From an uncultured Lachnospiraceae bacterium (GTDB lineage: Bacteria > Bacillota > Clostridia > Lachnospirales > Lachnospiraceae), in contig CAJTQO010000003.1 of NCBI GenBank assembly GCA_910578405.1, positions 70,882 to 134,881 of the forward strand: a DNA stretch of 64,000 nt. The letters run 5' to 3'. The translations under genes were made by a program, and so were the position numbers. Shown piece by piece: positions 26,144 through 35,236 of this stretch (its first letter is position 1; each line of letters begins with the position of its first letter). The notes beneath the pieces were generated by a model, which worked only from the letters and a program-made list of their open reading frames with translations, was not told where the DNA came from and searched no databases.

Positions 26144-27693
26144 ATGAATAATGGCAGGGAAAATGTTTTGCCTCAGAGCAGGCGCAGAAAGGCGGGGGAA
26201 GCCAGGGCCAAGGCCGGAAAGGGACAGAAACAGGAACGGGGCAAGCGGACCGGGACAGGCGCCGCAAAAGGAAAGAAAGGCGTAAAAAAAGGAAAAAGCG
26301 GTTGGGAGAGGCAGAAGCTTGCCGGAATGCTTTGCATGGCAATTGGGATAGGCGCTGTATCTTTGGCTTTGGCTGTCCAGGCATTGGCGGCGTCAAGTGG
26401 GCGGATGAGGCAGCAGGAGCCGGAGGCAGAGGGGTTGGACGGGGGGCAGGAGATTCAGCGGATGGAAATGGCGTCTGCCAATGTGGCAGTTTCCCAGACA
26501 GAAGAAGAGGCTGCAGAGGCGGCGCCGGAGGAAAGGGAAGATTTTGCCGTTCCGTTGATTGTGGTTGACGCCGGGCATGGCGGGGCGGACAGAGGATGCG
26601 CGGCAAAAAACGCAGAAGAGGCGGATTGGGACGTTGTGCCGGAAAAAGATATTAACCTGGCTATTGCGCAGAAAGCGAAAGCGCATTTGGAAGCCATGGG
26701 GTACCGTGTGCGGATGGTCAGGGAAGGGGATCAGGAGATAGATACGCAGGAGCGGGCCAGGCTGGCGGAGGAAAGCGGGGCGGCGGCCTATATCAGTATT
26801 CACCAAAACGTTTTAGAGGATTGTGCCGTAAAAGGAATAGAAGTGCATTATAATGGAACGGACGACAGCGAGGGCAGACGGTTTGCCCGGTTGCTGCAGC
26901 AGCAGACGGCAAAGAAGACGGAAGCGACGGAATTAGCCGTTTTGGAGGAGCCGGATTTGCCGACGGCAAACGGGAAAGTCCGGCTGGCGTGCATGGTCAA
27001 AACAGGATGTCTTACCAATGAAGAAGAAAGAGGGAAACTGGCGACGGAAGAATACCAGGAACAGGTGGCGGAAGGGATTGCGCAAGGAGTCGATTACTAT
27101 TTTCATCCTAAAACGATGTACTTGACCTTTGATGACGGCCCTACGGAGGAAAATACCAGCCGGGTACTGGATATTTTAAAGAAAAGGGGGATAAAGGCAA
27201 CTTTTTTTGTGGTGGGGGAAAATGTGCGTCGGCCAGGCGGATTGTGGAGGAAGGGCATACGATTGGAATCCATTGCGACAATCATGCCTATGAAGCGGTG
27301 TATGCCAACGTGGACGCTTATCTGCAGGATTTTGAAACGGCTTACGAGACGGTGAAGGAAGTGACGGGAGTGGAAGTGAAGCTGTTTCGTTTCCCAGGAG
27401 GAAGCGTCAATGCTTATAATGAGAAAGTGCGGGAGGGAATCATAGAAGAGATGAGCAAACGGGGCTTCGTTTATTTTGACTGGAATGCAAGCCTGGAGGA
27501 TGCAGTTAAAAAGTCAACGCCGGAACAATTGGTTGCAAATGGCGTGGAGTCCACTTTGGGACGTAAGAAGATTGTGATGCTGGCTCACGATGTAATTTAC
27601 AATACGGGAATGTGCCTGGAGGATTTGTTAGACCGTCTGCCGGAATATCGGATGGAGGTCTTGACGGAGGATGTGGAGCCAGTGCATTTTTAA
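26144..27693 (+). pseudogene. Amidase-polysaccharide deacetylase fusion, frameshifted
   Basis: Two overlapping frames together encode a fusion of a zinc N-acetylmuramoyl-L-alanine amidase and a NodB-type polysaccharide deacetylase. Frame one (26144-27355) holds a Lys-rich cytosolic leader, a TM at about 60-80 and the Amidase_3 motifs VVDAGHGG, EKDINLAIA, ISIHQN and a late Glu in CLTNEEE. It then starts the deacetylase with TFDDGPTEE and ends in ENVRR before leaving frame. Frame two (27244-27693) resumes exactly with VEEGHTIGIHCDNHAYE, RFPGGSV, YFDWN and AHDV. The break is at 27230-27240 and fits a deletion of about 10-13 nt of a typical HPE..RR stretch. No slippery heptamer is visible. The exported enzyme would cleave and deacetylate peptidoglycan if intact. 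It lies beside the two-component genes. Confidence 0.85.
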
Positions 27694-27730
27694 ATGCGGG
27701 CAGGTTTTTGCATTTATCCTGCCGCAGGAA

Positions 27731-27768
27731 AGGGGACTGTTGTATTTTGCAACAGCCCCTATGTTTTT
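27731..27768 (+). repeat. Short hairpin related to the 8.5-kb palindrome
   Basis: AGGGGACTGTTG (27731-27742) pairs with CAACAGCCCCT (27750-27760), with one bulge, followed by ATGTTTTT. The right half repeats 8636-8660 with one mismatch. It lies just after the deacetylase gene and looks like a terminator or a shortened copy of the same element. The rest of the 27694-28131 gap holds a weak ORF start region but no other site. Confidence 0.5.
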
Positions 27769-28131
27769 ACCGCATGGAAGCAAGGGGAAATGCATCGTTC
27801 AATTTCCTGGCGGAACAAAGGTCGAAAAGGATAAATAAGAAAACACTTGTGTTTGGACGGTGTATCTGTTAGACTGGATATTATAGATAAAAGAAACGGG
27901 CATGAATGGATAGGGAAAAGCGGCGGCATGCCATGGAAAACAAGGGGAAACAGAGAGAGGACTGTAAGGGCAGTTCTTTTTTGCGTTTATTCTTGTGGGC
28001 AATGGGGAATAGGTTTCTTGAATGCCGCAAACGGAGGGGGGAGTTGGGCTTTTAAATGGCATTTAGGCTGGCTGCCGGGCCGCTATCAGAAATGGAAAAA
28101 GGAAAAATGGATGGAAAGGGAGGATGGAAAA

Positions 28132-30111
28132 ATGGAGCGCAGTGGGGAAAGGAAAAGGGATGCCAGGCCAAGAAGGAGTATACGGTTTAAGATAATGGCG
28201 ATGACAACGGTCATTGTCATTGGCGTTATGCTCATTTGTACGGCGGTTCTAAGGCATTCCATGCAGAGATTAACGGAATCCATATTACTGGATGTCATGC
28301 AGCCCATCGCAAAGGAGTCGGCAAAGGCTGTGGAGGCCAATGTCCATCTGATGGCAGACCGGATGATGAGCCTGGCATCGGATGAAAGGCTTGTGGGGGC
28401 AGCTTCGCAGGGGAAAAAAGAAGCGTTGGAAAGCATAAGGAATACGTACGAATTTTATGGGATTGGCTTGTACGACAGGAATGGGGAAGTGATTGCGGAG
28501 GATGGGGATGATTATGGCAGTCTGTCAGGGGCAGAGTGGTTTGGCCTGATGCAGGAAACAGACAATATGACCATTGGGGATCCGGTGGTGATGGACGGTT
28601 ATGTAGGGCTGCCTATGGGAATGCCGGTGAGGGCAGACGGGGAAACGGTGGCTTATCTTGTTGGATTATATAAATATGATATGCTGAGTGAAGTGCTTGG
28701 AACAATACATATCGGACAGAGCGGGATGGCGGTTATGATTAACGAGGACGGGAAAGTCGTCGGCCATCCGGAGACGGACGTGGTTCGGGCGGAAATAAAT
28801 ATCTATGATATGGATCAGTCGGAAACGGCAGCGCAGATTTTTGACCGGATGATAACAAGGGAAATCGGTTCTGCGGAAGGAATGGTGAACGGTCAGCAGG
28901 CATATGTGGCTTTTTGCCCGGTTCGCGGCACCCGGTGGACCTTTGCAGTGGAGGTGCCAAAAACAGACTATATGCATGTGACGAATGCGGCCGTGTGGAA
29001 TACAATGATAGGAACGGTTGCTGCGCTGGCTGTGGCTTTGGTTATGATTTGGATAGTGACGACAGTGATTTCCGGGCAGCTAAAGAAAGCCATTGGGCGT
29101 ATGAACGGGCTGGCAGAGGGGGATTTGCAGTCACAGGTGGAAGTGCGAAAGTCAGGGGATGAGGTGGAAATCCTGTCGGCGTCCCTCAAAGCCACGATTG
29201 AAAGCATGAACCGTTATATTACGGAAATAAGAAGGGTCCTGGAAAGCATTTCCGAGGGAAATTTAAACGTAGAGACACAAGGGGAGTATCAGGGGGATTT
29301 TGTGGTAGTGAAGGAGTCGCTGCTTCATATTACCGTGTCTTTGAACCGGATGATGAAGCAGATTAGCGGGACGGCCAGACAGTTGGCTATTACGGCGCAG
29401 AATATGGGAAGCCAGTCGGAAGAACTGCATCAGGCCGCGGCCAGCCAGACCAGTGTGATGGACGGTCTGAATGCTGAGGTGGAAAGCATCAAAGAAAACC
29501 TGGCGGATGTGACGGAAAATATGAGGGAAACGCGCGGACGGGCGGCAGGCATCGCAGCGCAAATTGCAGACGGAAGCCGGAAAATGAAGGAACTTCAGGA
29601 CGCGATGGGAGCGATTGACCAGAATGCGGCGGATATCAGTAAAATCAGCAAGCTGATGGAGGAGATTGCAAAACAGACGAATATTCTGGCGCTGAATGCA
29701 TCGGTGGAGGCTGCAAGGGCAGGGGAATTTGGAAAAGGGTTTGCCGTTGTGGCGCTGGAAGTAAGAACCTTAGCGGAGCAGAGCGGGGATGCGGCAAAGA
29801 ACACGGTGGAGATGATAGAGAAAGCGATTGGCCTGATTCAGCAGGGGGTAAGGCTGACAGCGGAAACATCACAGGCTCTGGAAGAGATTAGCAGAAGTTC
29901 GGATGCGGTGACGGAGATTGCGGACCGCCTATCGGAAACGGTGGATATCCAGGGGAATTCTTTGTTGGAAATTACAGGAAGAATCGGAGATATGTCCGTG
30001 ATTACGCAACAGAATCTCCAATGTGCGGGCAGGACGGCGGATGCAAGCGCGGAGTTAAGGGTGGAGTCGGAGAAATTAAACCAGTTGCTTGGGCGGTTTC
30101 GTTTCCATTGA
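28132..30111 (+). CDS. Methyl-accepting chemotaxis protein with Cache-type sensor
   Basis: 659 residues from the ATG at 28132 behind GGGAGGAT; the long frame from 27847 includes a non-conserved prefix. TM1 about 20-42, a roughly 250-residue extracytoplasmic domain of dCache type with patterns such as GLPMGMPVRADGETVAYLVG and INEDGKVVGHPE, TM2 about 283-308, HAMP, then the signalling domain with its tip at DQNAADISKISKLMEEIAKQ and NILALNASVEAARAGEFGK. It likely senses a small external ligand. An FMN-binding lipoprotein gene follows 46 bp later and then the che operon, to which it probably signals. Confidence 0.95.
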   Translation: MERSGERKRDARPRRSIRFKIMAMTTVIVIGVMLICTAVLRHSMQRLTESILLDVMQPIAKESAKAVEANVHLMADRMMSLASDERLVGAASQGKKEALESIRNTYEFYGIGLYDRNGEVIAEDGDDYGSLSGAEWFGLMQETDNMTIGDPVVMDGYVGLPMGMPVRADGETVAYLVGLYKYDMLSEVLGTIHIGQSGMAVMINEDGKVVGHPETDVVRAEINIYDMDQSETAAQIFDRMITREIGSAEGMVNGQQAYVAFCPVRGTRWTFAVEVPKTDYMHVTNAAVWNTMIGTVAALAVALVMIWIVTTVISGQLKKAIGRMNGLAEGDLQSQVEVRKSGDEVEILSASLKATIESMNRYITEIRRVLESISEGNLNVETQGEYQGDFVVVKESLLHITVSLNRMMKQISGTARQLAITAQNMGSQSEELHQAAASQTSVMDGLNAEVESIKENLADVTENMRETRGRAAGIAAQIADGSRKMKELQDAMGAIDQNAADISKISKLMEEIAKQTNILALNASVEAARAGEFGKGFAVVALEVRTLAEQSGDAAKNTVEMIEKAIGLIQQGVRLTAETSQALEEISRSSDAVTEIADRLSETVDIQGNSLLEITGRIGDMSVITQQNLQCAGRTADASAELRVESEKLNQLLGRFRFH

Positions 30112-30157
30112 CAGGATTGGTGGGAGCGGGAACCGGCGGTATTAGGAGGAAAATCGG

Positions 30158-30595
30158 ATGAAGAAGTGGAAGAGGGCAGGAGCCATTCTGGCATTGGCCT
30201 GTATATTGGGCGGCTGCGGTGAAAAGGGGCAAAGCGGGATGAAAGACGGTTCTTATACTGCGCAGATGGCGGAATATTCCCACGGATGGAGGGAATATGT
30301 GACAGTTACCGTAAAAAATGGGAAAATCGTCTCTACGGAGTATAATGCGGAAAATGCCAGCGGCTTTATCAAAAGCTGGGATAACATATATATGAACGAA
30401 ATGAAGACCGTTACGGGAACTTATCCGAATGAATATACCCGTTATTATGCAGCGCAGTTGAACGGTCAGGAGGAAGCGCCGGAAATAGACGCGCTGGCTG
30501 GGGCCAGCAGTTCGGGAGGGAATTTCCGTAAGCTCTCCCAGGCAGTGGTGGAACAGGCCGTAAAGGGGGATTCCACCGTTGTCTTGGTAGAGTGA
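30158..30595 (+). CDS. FMN-binding domain lipoprotein
   Basis: 145 residues. The signal peptide ends in lipobox LGGC with Cys20, so the protein is a lipoprotein on the outer face. The mature part resembles the FMN_bind fold: KDGSYTAQM...YVTVTVKNGKIVSTEY...DALAGASSSG at about 109-118, where the last Ser/Thr-rich element fits the flavinylation site of proteins such as RnfG or PplA. Its position behind an MCP and in front of the chemosensory operon is unusual and suggests a sensing or redox link; extracellular electron-transfer is another possibility. The flavinyltransferase (ApbE) is not in this window. Confidence 0.8.
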   Translation: MKKWKRAGAILALACILGGCGEKGQSGMKDGSYTAQMAEYSHGWREYVTVTVKNGKIVSTEYNAENASGFIKSWDNIYMNEMKTVTGTYPNEYTRYYAAQLNGQEEAPEIDALAGASSSGGNFRKLSQAVVEQAVKGDSTVVLVE

Positions 30596-30654
30596 CGGGC
30601 GGGCCAAAGACCTGTTTGCCAAAGGAAAGCAAGCTATCATCCGAAGCAATTGCG

Positions 30655-30683
30655 TTGACAATTTAGTCGATAAGCGCTATCAT
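30655..30683 (+). promoter_or_regulatory. Promoter of the che/HD-GYP operon, with operator-like repeats
   Basis: TTGACA (30655-30660), 17 bp, TATCAT (30678-30683). GCTATCAT occurs at 30633-30640 and again over the -10 at 30676-30683. A dyad GATAAGCGCTATC (30669-30681) overlaps the -10 and could be an operator. Confidence 0.75.
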
Positions 30684-30722
30684 TAAAACATTGATAATAT
30701 GGGCGTGGAGGAGGTAGCGGGT

Positions 30723-31802
30723 ATGGGCAGGCAGTATATATTGATTGCGGATGATGTTGAAGTAAACAGGGTGGTGCTGGATTTGATGTTTTGCGCTGAG
30801 TATGATATCTTGCAGGCGGCCAATGGGCGTGAGGCGATACGGTATCTGGCAGAGGGCCATGATCTGGCATTAGTGCTGCTGGATATCCTGATGCCGGCAG
30901 TGGACGGGTTTGGCGTGCTGGACTATATGGAAGACCATGGCCTGTTAGAAAAGATACCGGTAATCCTGATTACCGGGGAGGCGGTAGAGGACAGCGAGGA
31001 AAGAGCCTATGCCTATAAGATTGCGGATGTGATACATAAGCCGTTTTATCCGGAGATTGTGGAGAGAAGGGCAAAGAATATAATTGAATTGTACCAGAGC
31101 AAGCGGCGTATGGAGAAACGGCTGAAAGCCCAGCAGGAGGAAATATGGCTGCAGGAGCGCAAGATACAGGAACACAGCGAGTTTATGATTGACGCGCTTA
31201 GTACGGTGGTGGAGTTCCGTGGGCAGGAGAGCGGGGAACATATCAAGCGGATTAAATATTTCAGCAGGGTGCTGCTTAAATATCTGCAGAAATATTATCC
31301 GGAATATAAACTGGATCAGGATCAGATTAATAGTATGGTCAGGGCTTCCGCTCTGCATGACATCGGCAAGATAGGCATAAGCGACGCCATTCTTTTAAAA
31401 CCGGGGGAACTGACGGAAGAGGAATTTGAAACGGTAAAAACGCACACAACGATAGGTTGTGATATATTGGAAGCATTCTGCAGGAAACGGGATGAATTTT
31501 ACCAGCATTGTTACGACATTTGCAGGCATCACCATGAGAGATGGGACGGAGGGGGGTATCCGGATCATCTAAAGGGGGAGCAGATACCGCTCTGTGCGCA
31601 GGTGGTAGCGGTGGCAGATGTATATGACGCTCTGGTAAGCGAGAGGATTCATAAGGGCGCCCTGGTCAACTCAGTGGCATATGATATGATTTTAAGCGGG
31701 GAATGCGGAGAGTTTGCCCCTCATGTGCTGGAATGTTTCAAGTTTGCAAAGGAAGATTTCTTTAACCTGGTAGATGTGCTGAAGGTATTTGATTTTGTGT
31801 AA
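30723..31802 (+). CDS. Response regulator with HD-GYP phosphodiesterase domain
   Basis: 359 residues from the ATG at 30723 (AGGAGG upstream); an ATG at 30699 is in frame but has no SD. The receiver spans about 5-120 with phosphoacceptor Asp in LVLLDILMP. The HD-GYP domain spans about 145-350 with SALHDIGKIGI, HHHERWDGGGYP and AVADVYDALV, so the metal and substrate residues are intact. It should degrade cyclic di-GMP (or a related dinucleotide) under phosphorylation control. It is the first gene of a probable operon of chemotaxis genes, and a degenerate paralogue lies two genes downstream. Confidence 0.93.
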   Translation: MGRQYILIADDVEVNRVVLDLMFCAEYDILQAANGREAIRYLAEGHDLALVLLDILMPAVDGFGVLDYMEDHGLLEKIPVILITGEAVEDSEERAYAYKIADVIHKPFYPEIVERRAKNIIELYQSKRRMEKRLKAQQEEIWLQERKIQEHSEFMIDALSTVVEFRGQESGEHIKRIKYFSRVLLKYLQKYYPEYKLDQDQINSMVRASALHDIGKIGISDAILLKPGELTEEEFETVKTHTTIGCDILEAFCRKRDEFYQHCYDICRHHHERWDGGGYPDHLKGEQIPLCAQVVAVADVYDALVSERIHKGALVNSVAYDMILSGECGEFAPHVLECFKFAKEDFFNLVDVLKVFDFV

Positions 31803-31883
31803 TACTTTGGGGAAGAAAGCGGAAGTCAGCGAAACAGAGCGGAATGTTTGGCTGTCTTTCGTTGTGTCCGGAGGTGGAAGATA

Positions 31884-33305
31884 ATGGAATGGAAAGATAA
31901 CAATGCATTTCCTGTGGAAGACGCGCTGGAAATGATTCTTATGTTTAACCGCAGCGGGGCGATAGTCTGCGCCAATGCGGCGGCCAAGGAAAAATTGGGT
32001 TATGGGGACGAGATCTGCGGAGGGCATGTGAGCGGCATTTTTCCGGGAACTTTCCAGACAGACGGGGAGGTATGCGCCGTTTTGGAGCTTGTAGGGGGAG
32101 GTATGCAGAATTTGATGGCGTACCGAAAAAATATGACCTGTTTTCCGGTAGAGGCAAAATTCACGAAAAAAGAAGACGCGGATGTTTGCGTATGCATGAT
32201 GAACGATTTGCTGGAAAAAGAGTTCCTGAATAAAAAGATTGAACAGATGGAAGAGGAAATACAGCAGGCGTCCAAAATAAAATCGGAATTTGTCGCCAAT
32301 GTAACCCATGAGCTGCGCACTCCGGTAAACGGCATCCTTGGGAATGTGAGGGAATTGCTGGATTTGGAAACGGATGAACGCAAGCTGCGCTCCTTAAATA
32401 TGATGGAGCGATGCTGTGAAGATATGCATAAGCTGATTAACAATATCCTGGATTTTTCCAAGCTGGATGCGGGAAAATTTGTATTAGACCCCCAGAAATT
32501 CAATTTGCGGGAGATGTTAGATTACATAAAAGAGAGCCATATGAACCGTATTACCGAAAAAGGGCTGGAATTTTTTATGACGATTTCCCCACAGGCGCCG
32601 GAGTTTGTTATTGGGGACGAACTTCGGATTGTGCAGATTTTGAACAATGTGCTTTCCAATGCGCAGAAGTTTACATCGGTAGGCAAGATTTCCATGGAAG
32701 TGGTTCCTACTGCGGTGGTGGATGGAGAGGTGGAACTGTTTTTCATTGTCGTGGATACGGGGATAGGCATTGACAAGGCAGACCAGGATAAGCTGTTTAA
32801 AAGCTTTTCCCAGGTGGATGCATCCATTTCCAGAAGATTTGGCGGCACCGGGCTTGGGCTGAATATCTGTAAGCAGCTTGTAGAGCTGATGGGGGGAACC
32901 ATCGGGGTGGAAAGCGCGAAAAACAAGGGAACCACCATTTCTTTCTCTATATGGCTGCAGCTTCCGGAAGAAGAACGGGCGGCTATGGAAACGCAAAAAG
33001 AGACGCTGATGCCTGTGGCGCGCCAGGAGGAGGAAACCGTGGAAGAGTTCCTCCAGTATGGGACGGAAGCAAACAGGGAAGAATTAAAGAAGAATCTGTC
33101 AAAGCTGATTCTATGCGTGGAAATGGAAAACTGGGAAAAGGCAGAGATGTTTATGGAAAGCATAAGGCAACTGACGGACGGCGCCCCGCGGGAAGTCAGT
33201 ATGCTGACGCTGCGGCTGAAGATGGCGGTGCAGAAGGAAAATTACGAAAAGATTTCAGTGAATTTAGACAAAATGAAAGCTTTGTTGGAGTTGGAGGAGA
33301 GCTGA
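31884..33305 (+). CDS. Cytoplasmic PAS-like histidine kinase
   Basis: 473 residues from the ATG at 31884 with GGAGGTGG; an earlier TTG is unlikely. No membrane segment. Residues about 10-105 are a PAS-like sensor with several Cys. HisKA carries His142 in VTHELRTPVNGILG. The HATPase domain follows with an N box (NNVLSNAQKFT), G1 (DTGIGIDKAD) and G2 (RFGGTGLGLNIC). The C-terminal 90 residues are helical, of unknown type. The genes on both sides are HD-GYP-type response regulators, so it may phosphorylate one or both. It is embedded in the chemosensory operon. Confidence 0.92.
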   Translation: MEWKDNNAFPVEDALEMILMFNRSGAIVCANAAAKEKLGYGDEICGGHVSGIFPGTFQTDGEVCAVLELVGGGMQNLMAYRKNMTCFPVEAKFTKKEDADVCVCMMNDLLEKEFLNKKIEQMEEEIQQASKIKSEFVANVTHELRTPVNGILGNVRELLDLETDERKLRSLNMMERCCEDMHKLINNILDFSKLDAGKFVLDPQKFNLREMLDYIKESHMNRITEKGLEFFMTISPQAPEFVIGDELRIVQILNNVLSNAQKFTSVGKISMEVVPTAVVDGEVELFFIVVDTGIGIDKADQDKLFKSFSQVDASISRRFGGTGLGLNICKQLVELMGGTIGVESAKNKGTTISFSIWLQLPEEERAAMETQKETLMPVARQEEETVEEFLQYGTEANREELKKNLSKLILCVEMENWEKAEMFMESIRQLTDGAPREVSMLTLRLKMAVQKENYEKISVNLDKMKALLELEES

Positions 33306-33306
33306 T

Positions 33307-34377
33307 ATGGCATTATCTGAGAGGGCGGGTAAAAACAGGATCCTGATTGTGGATGATGTGGAGACGAACCGGATGATTCTGGAAGATATTATCCAGGATA
33401 TGGGATTCCAGACAATCCTGGCGCAGAGCGGGGTGGAAGCATTAAAATTATTTTATGAATTTAGTCCATCACTGGTGCTGACGGATATTTCCATGCCGGA
33501 GATGGACGGGTATGAATTGTGCCGGGTTTTGAAAGGGGATCCGAACAGCAGGGAAATCCCGGTTATTTTTATTTCGGCTTTTGACGATCCCAAAGACATT
33601 GTGCATGGTTTCACCATTGGCGGAATCGACTATATTACAAAGCCTTTTATTCCGGAAGTGGTGCAGTCCAGGGTAGGGGTGCATGTCCATCTGTATGAGG
33701 CCAACCGGGAAATTACGGAGGCGAACAGACGGCTGCAGGCTTCTGTAAATGCACAGTTACGTCAGATGGAAGCGGAGAAAAAAAGCGTCCTGTATGCGTT
33801 AGCCAATATGGCGGCCAGAAATTCTTACCATGCGGAAGAGTATATTGAGAGGCTGCAGTATGACTGCCGTATTTTAGCCCAAAGCATGCAGTTCTCCCCT
33901 ATATTTGAAGCGGAGATATCCGATACATTTATTGATACGATAGAGTTGGCGGCTCCCCTGTGCGATGTGGGGAATATCGGGATACCAAAAGATATCCTGC
34001 AAAAGAAAGAAAAGCTGACGGCGGAGGAACTGTTTGTGTTAAAGGGGCATACGGAGATTGGGGCCAGATTGTTGTCAGATTTGCAGGTATCCAATGATTA
34101 CAATGATTTTATCCGTATGTCGATTGACATTGCGCAATCCCATCATGAGAACTGGAACGGGACAGGGTATCCCAATGGGCTGAAAGGGGATGAGATTCCG
34201 CTGGCTGCACAGATTGTTTCGCTGGTCAATGTGTTCTGCGCCCTGACCGAGAAGAGGAGTTTCCGGGAGGAGTTTAGCAGGGAGGAAGCCCTTGGGATTA
34301 TGAAGGAGGACGCGGAGAATAAATATCATCCGGATATTTTTAAAATATTTTGCAAGGTATTGCGTCAGCTCCGCTGA
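33307..34377 (+). CDS. Response regulator with degenerate HD-GYP domain
   Basis: 356 residues. The receiver (about 10-125) is intact, with phosphoacceptor Asp in LVLTDISMP. The output resembles HD-GYP but catalytic positions are changed: the HD dyad becomes CD (PLCDVGNIGI), the usual GK becomes GN, and the VADVYDAL motif becomes LVNVFCAL, losing Asp residues. HHENWNGTGYP, with its GYP, remains. By family logic it cannot hydrolyse but might still bind cyclic di-GMP. Adjacent to the kinase (2 bp) and in line with the intact paralogue. Whether it is a receptor or an inert scaffold is inference. Confidence 0.9.
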   Translation: MALSERAGKNRILIVDDVETNRMILEDIIQDMGFQTILAQSGVEALKLFYEFSPSLVLTDISMPEMDGYELCRVLKGDPNSREIPVIFISAFDDPKDIVHGFTIGGIDYITKPFIPEVVQSRVGVHVHLYEANREITEANRRLQASVNAQLRQMEAEKKSVLYALANMAARNSYHAEEYIERLQYDCRILAQSMQFSPIFEAEISDTFIDTIELAAPLCDVGNIGIPKDILQKKEKLTAEELFVLKGHTEIGARLLSDLQVSNDYNDFIRMSIDIAQSHHENWNGTGYPNGLKGDEIPLAAQIVSLVNVFCALTEKRSFREEFSREEALGIMKEDAENKYHPDIFKIFCKVLRQLR

Positions 34378-34403
34378 GGGGCGCCGGTACCGGAAGCGGG
34401 GGG

Positions 34404-35219
34404 TTGAGTGGATTGATCACAGATGAGGAGTTTTTGCGGATTGTCAGATATTTAAAACCGCGTTATGGGCTGGATTTGGAACAGAAAAAAGTAATCGTAA
34501 ACGGAAGGATGGAGAATTACATCAAGGCAGGGGGATGGGCGAATTTCAGCGCATATATGGATGCTGTGGAGAGGGATGCAAGCGGAAAGCTGGAAATGAT
34601 ACTGGTAAATATGCTGACCACCAACCATACTTACTTTATGCGGGAATTTGAACATTTTGAATATTTCCGGAAAGTAGTCCTCCCATGGATGAAGGAAAAG
34701 GAAAGCGGGAGGAAAGATCTCCATATTTGGTGCGGGGCTGCTTCCACAGGGGAAGAACCTTATATGATTGCCATGGTTTTAAGGGATTTTTTCGGAGCGG
34801 AGCATGGCAGTTGGGATACGAAAGTGCTGGCCACCGATGTATCCACCAAGGTATTGCAGCAGGCCCTGGCTGGGATTTACACCGCAGAACATCTCAAAGA
34901 AGTGCCGGAGCAGTGGAAGAGGAATTTTTTCCGGCAGGATAAGGTAAGCGGGCAATATATGGTAAAAGAGGAATTAAAAGGGGAGGTTATTTTCCGTCAG
35001 TTTAATTTAATGGAACCTTTTCCTTTTAAGAAAAAAATGCATACTATATTTTTGCGCAATGTTATGATATATTTTGATGAGAAGACCAAAGCGGAACTTT
35101 TACGGAAGGTGTATGATGTATTGGTTCCGGGAGGTTATCTGTTTATTGGGATGACAGAGACTTTGGACAGGAGTGTGGCGCCGTTTCAGATCATCCAGCC
35201 GTCAATATTTAGAAAGTAG
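34404..35219 (+). CDS. cheR: Chemotaxis protein methyltransferase CheR
   Basis: About 271 residues if it starts at the TTG at 34404; a TTG at 34413 is possible, and the frame stays open back to 34350, overlapping the previous gene. CheR_N (about 5-60) and the SAM-binding CheR domain follow, with MLTTNHTYFMREFEHF, WCGAASTGEEPY (motif I), TDVST and FLRNVMIYFD. It methylates glutamates on MCPs. No TPR tail. It lies in the che operon, 17 bp before cheB. Confidence 0.93.
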   Translation: MSGLITDEEFLRIVRYLKPRYGLDLEQKKVIVNGRMENYIKAGGWANFSAYMDAVERDASGKLEMILVNMLTTNHTYFMREFEHFEYFRKVVLPWMKEKESGRKDLHIWCGAASTGEEPYMIAMVLRDFFGAEHGSWDTKVLATDVSTKVLQQALAGIYTAEHLKEVPEQWKRNFFRQDKVSGQYMVKEELKGEVIFRQFNLMEPFPFKKKMHTIFLRNVMIYFDEKTKAELLRKVYDVLVPGGYLFIGMTETLDRSVAPFQIIQPSIFRK

Positions 35220-35236
35220 GGAGGGAATGATGATGT

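Noticed and set aside
25963..26151. 62-residue ORF before the amidase gene
   Set aside because: No SD, overlaps the amidase start by a few bases, no family-like pattern; possible but unsupported.
27225..27245. Programmed frameshift in the amidase-deacetylase gene
   Set aside because: No slippery heptamer or downstream stem seen, and about 10-13 nt seem to be missing relative to the family.
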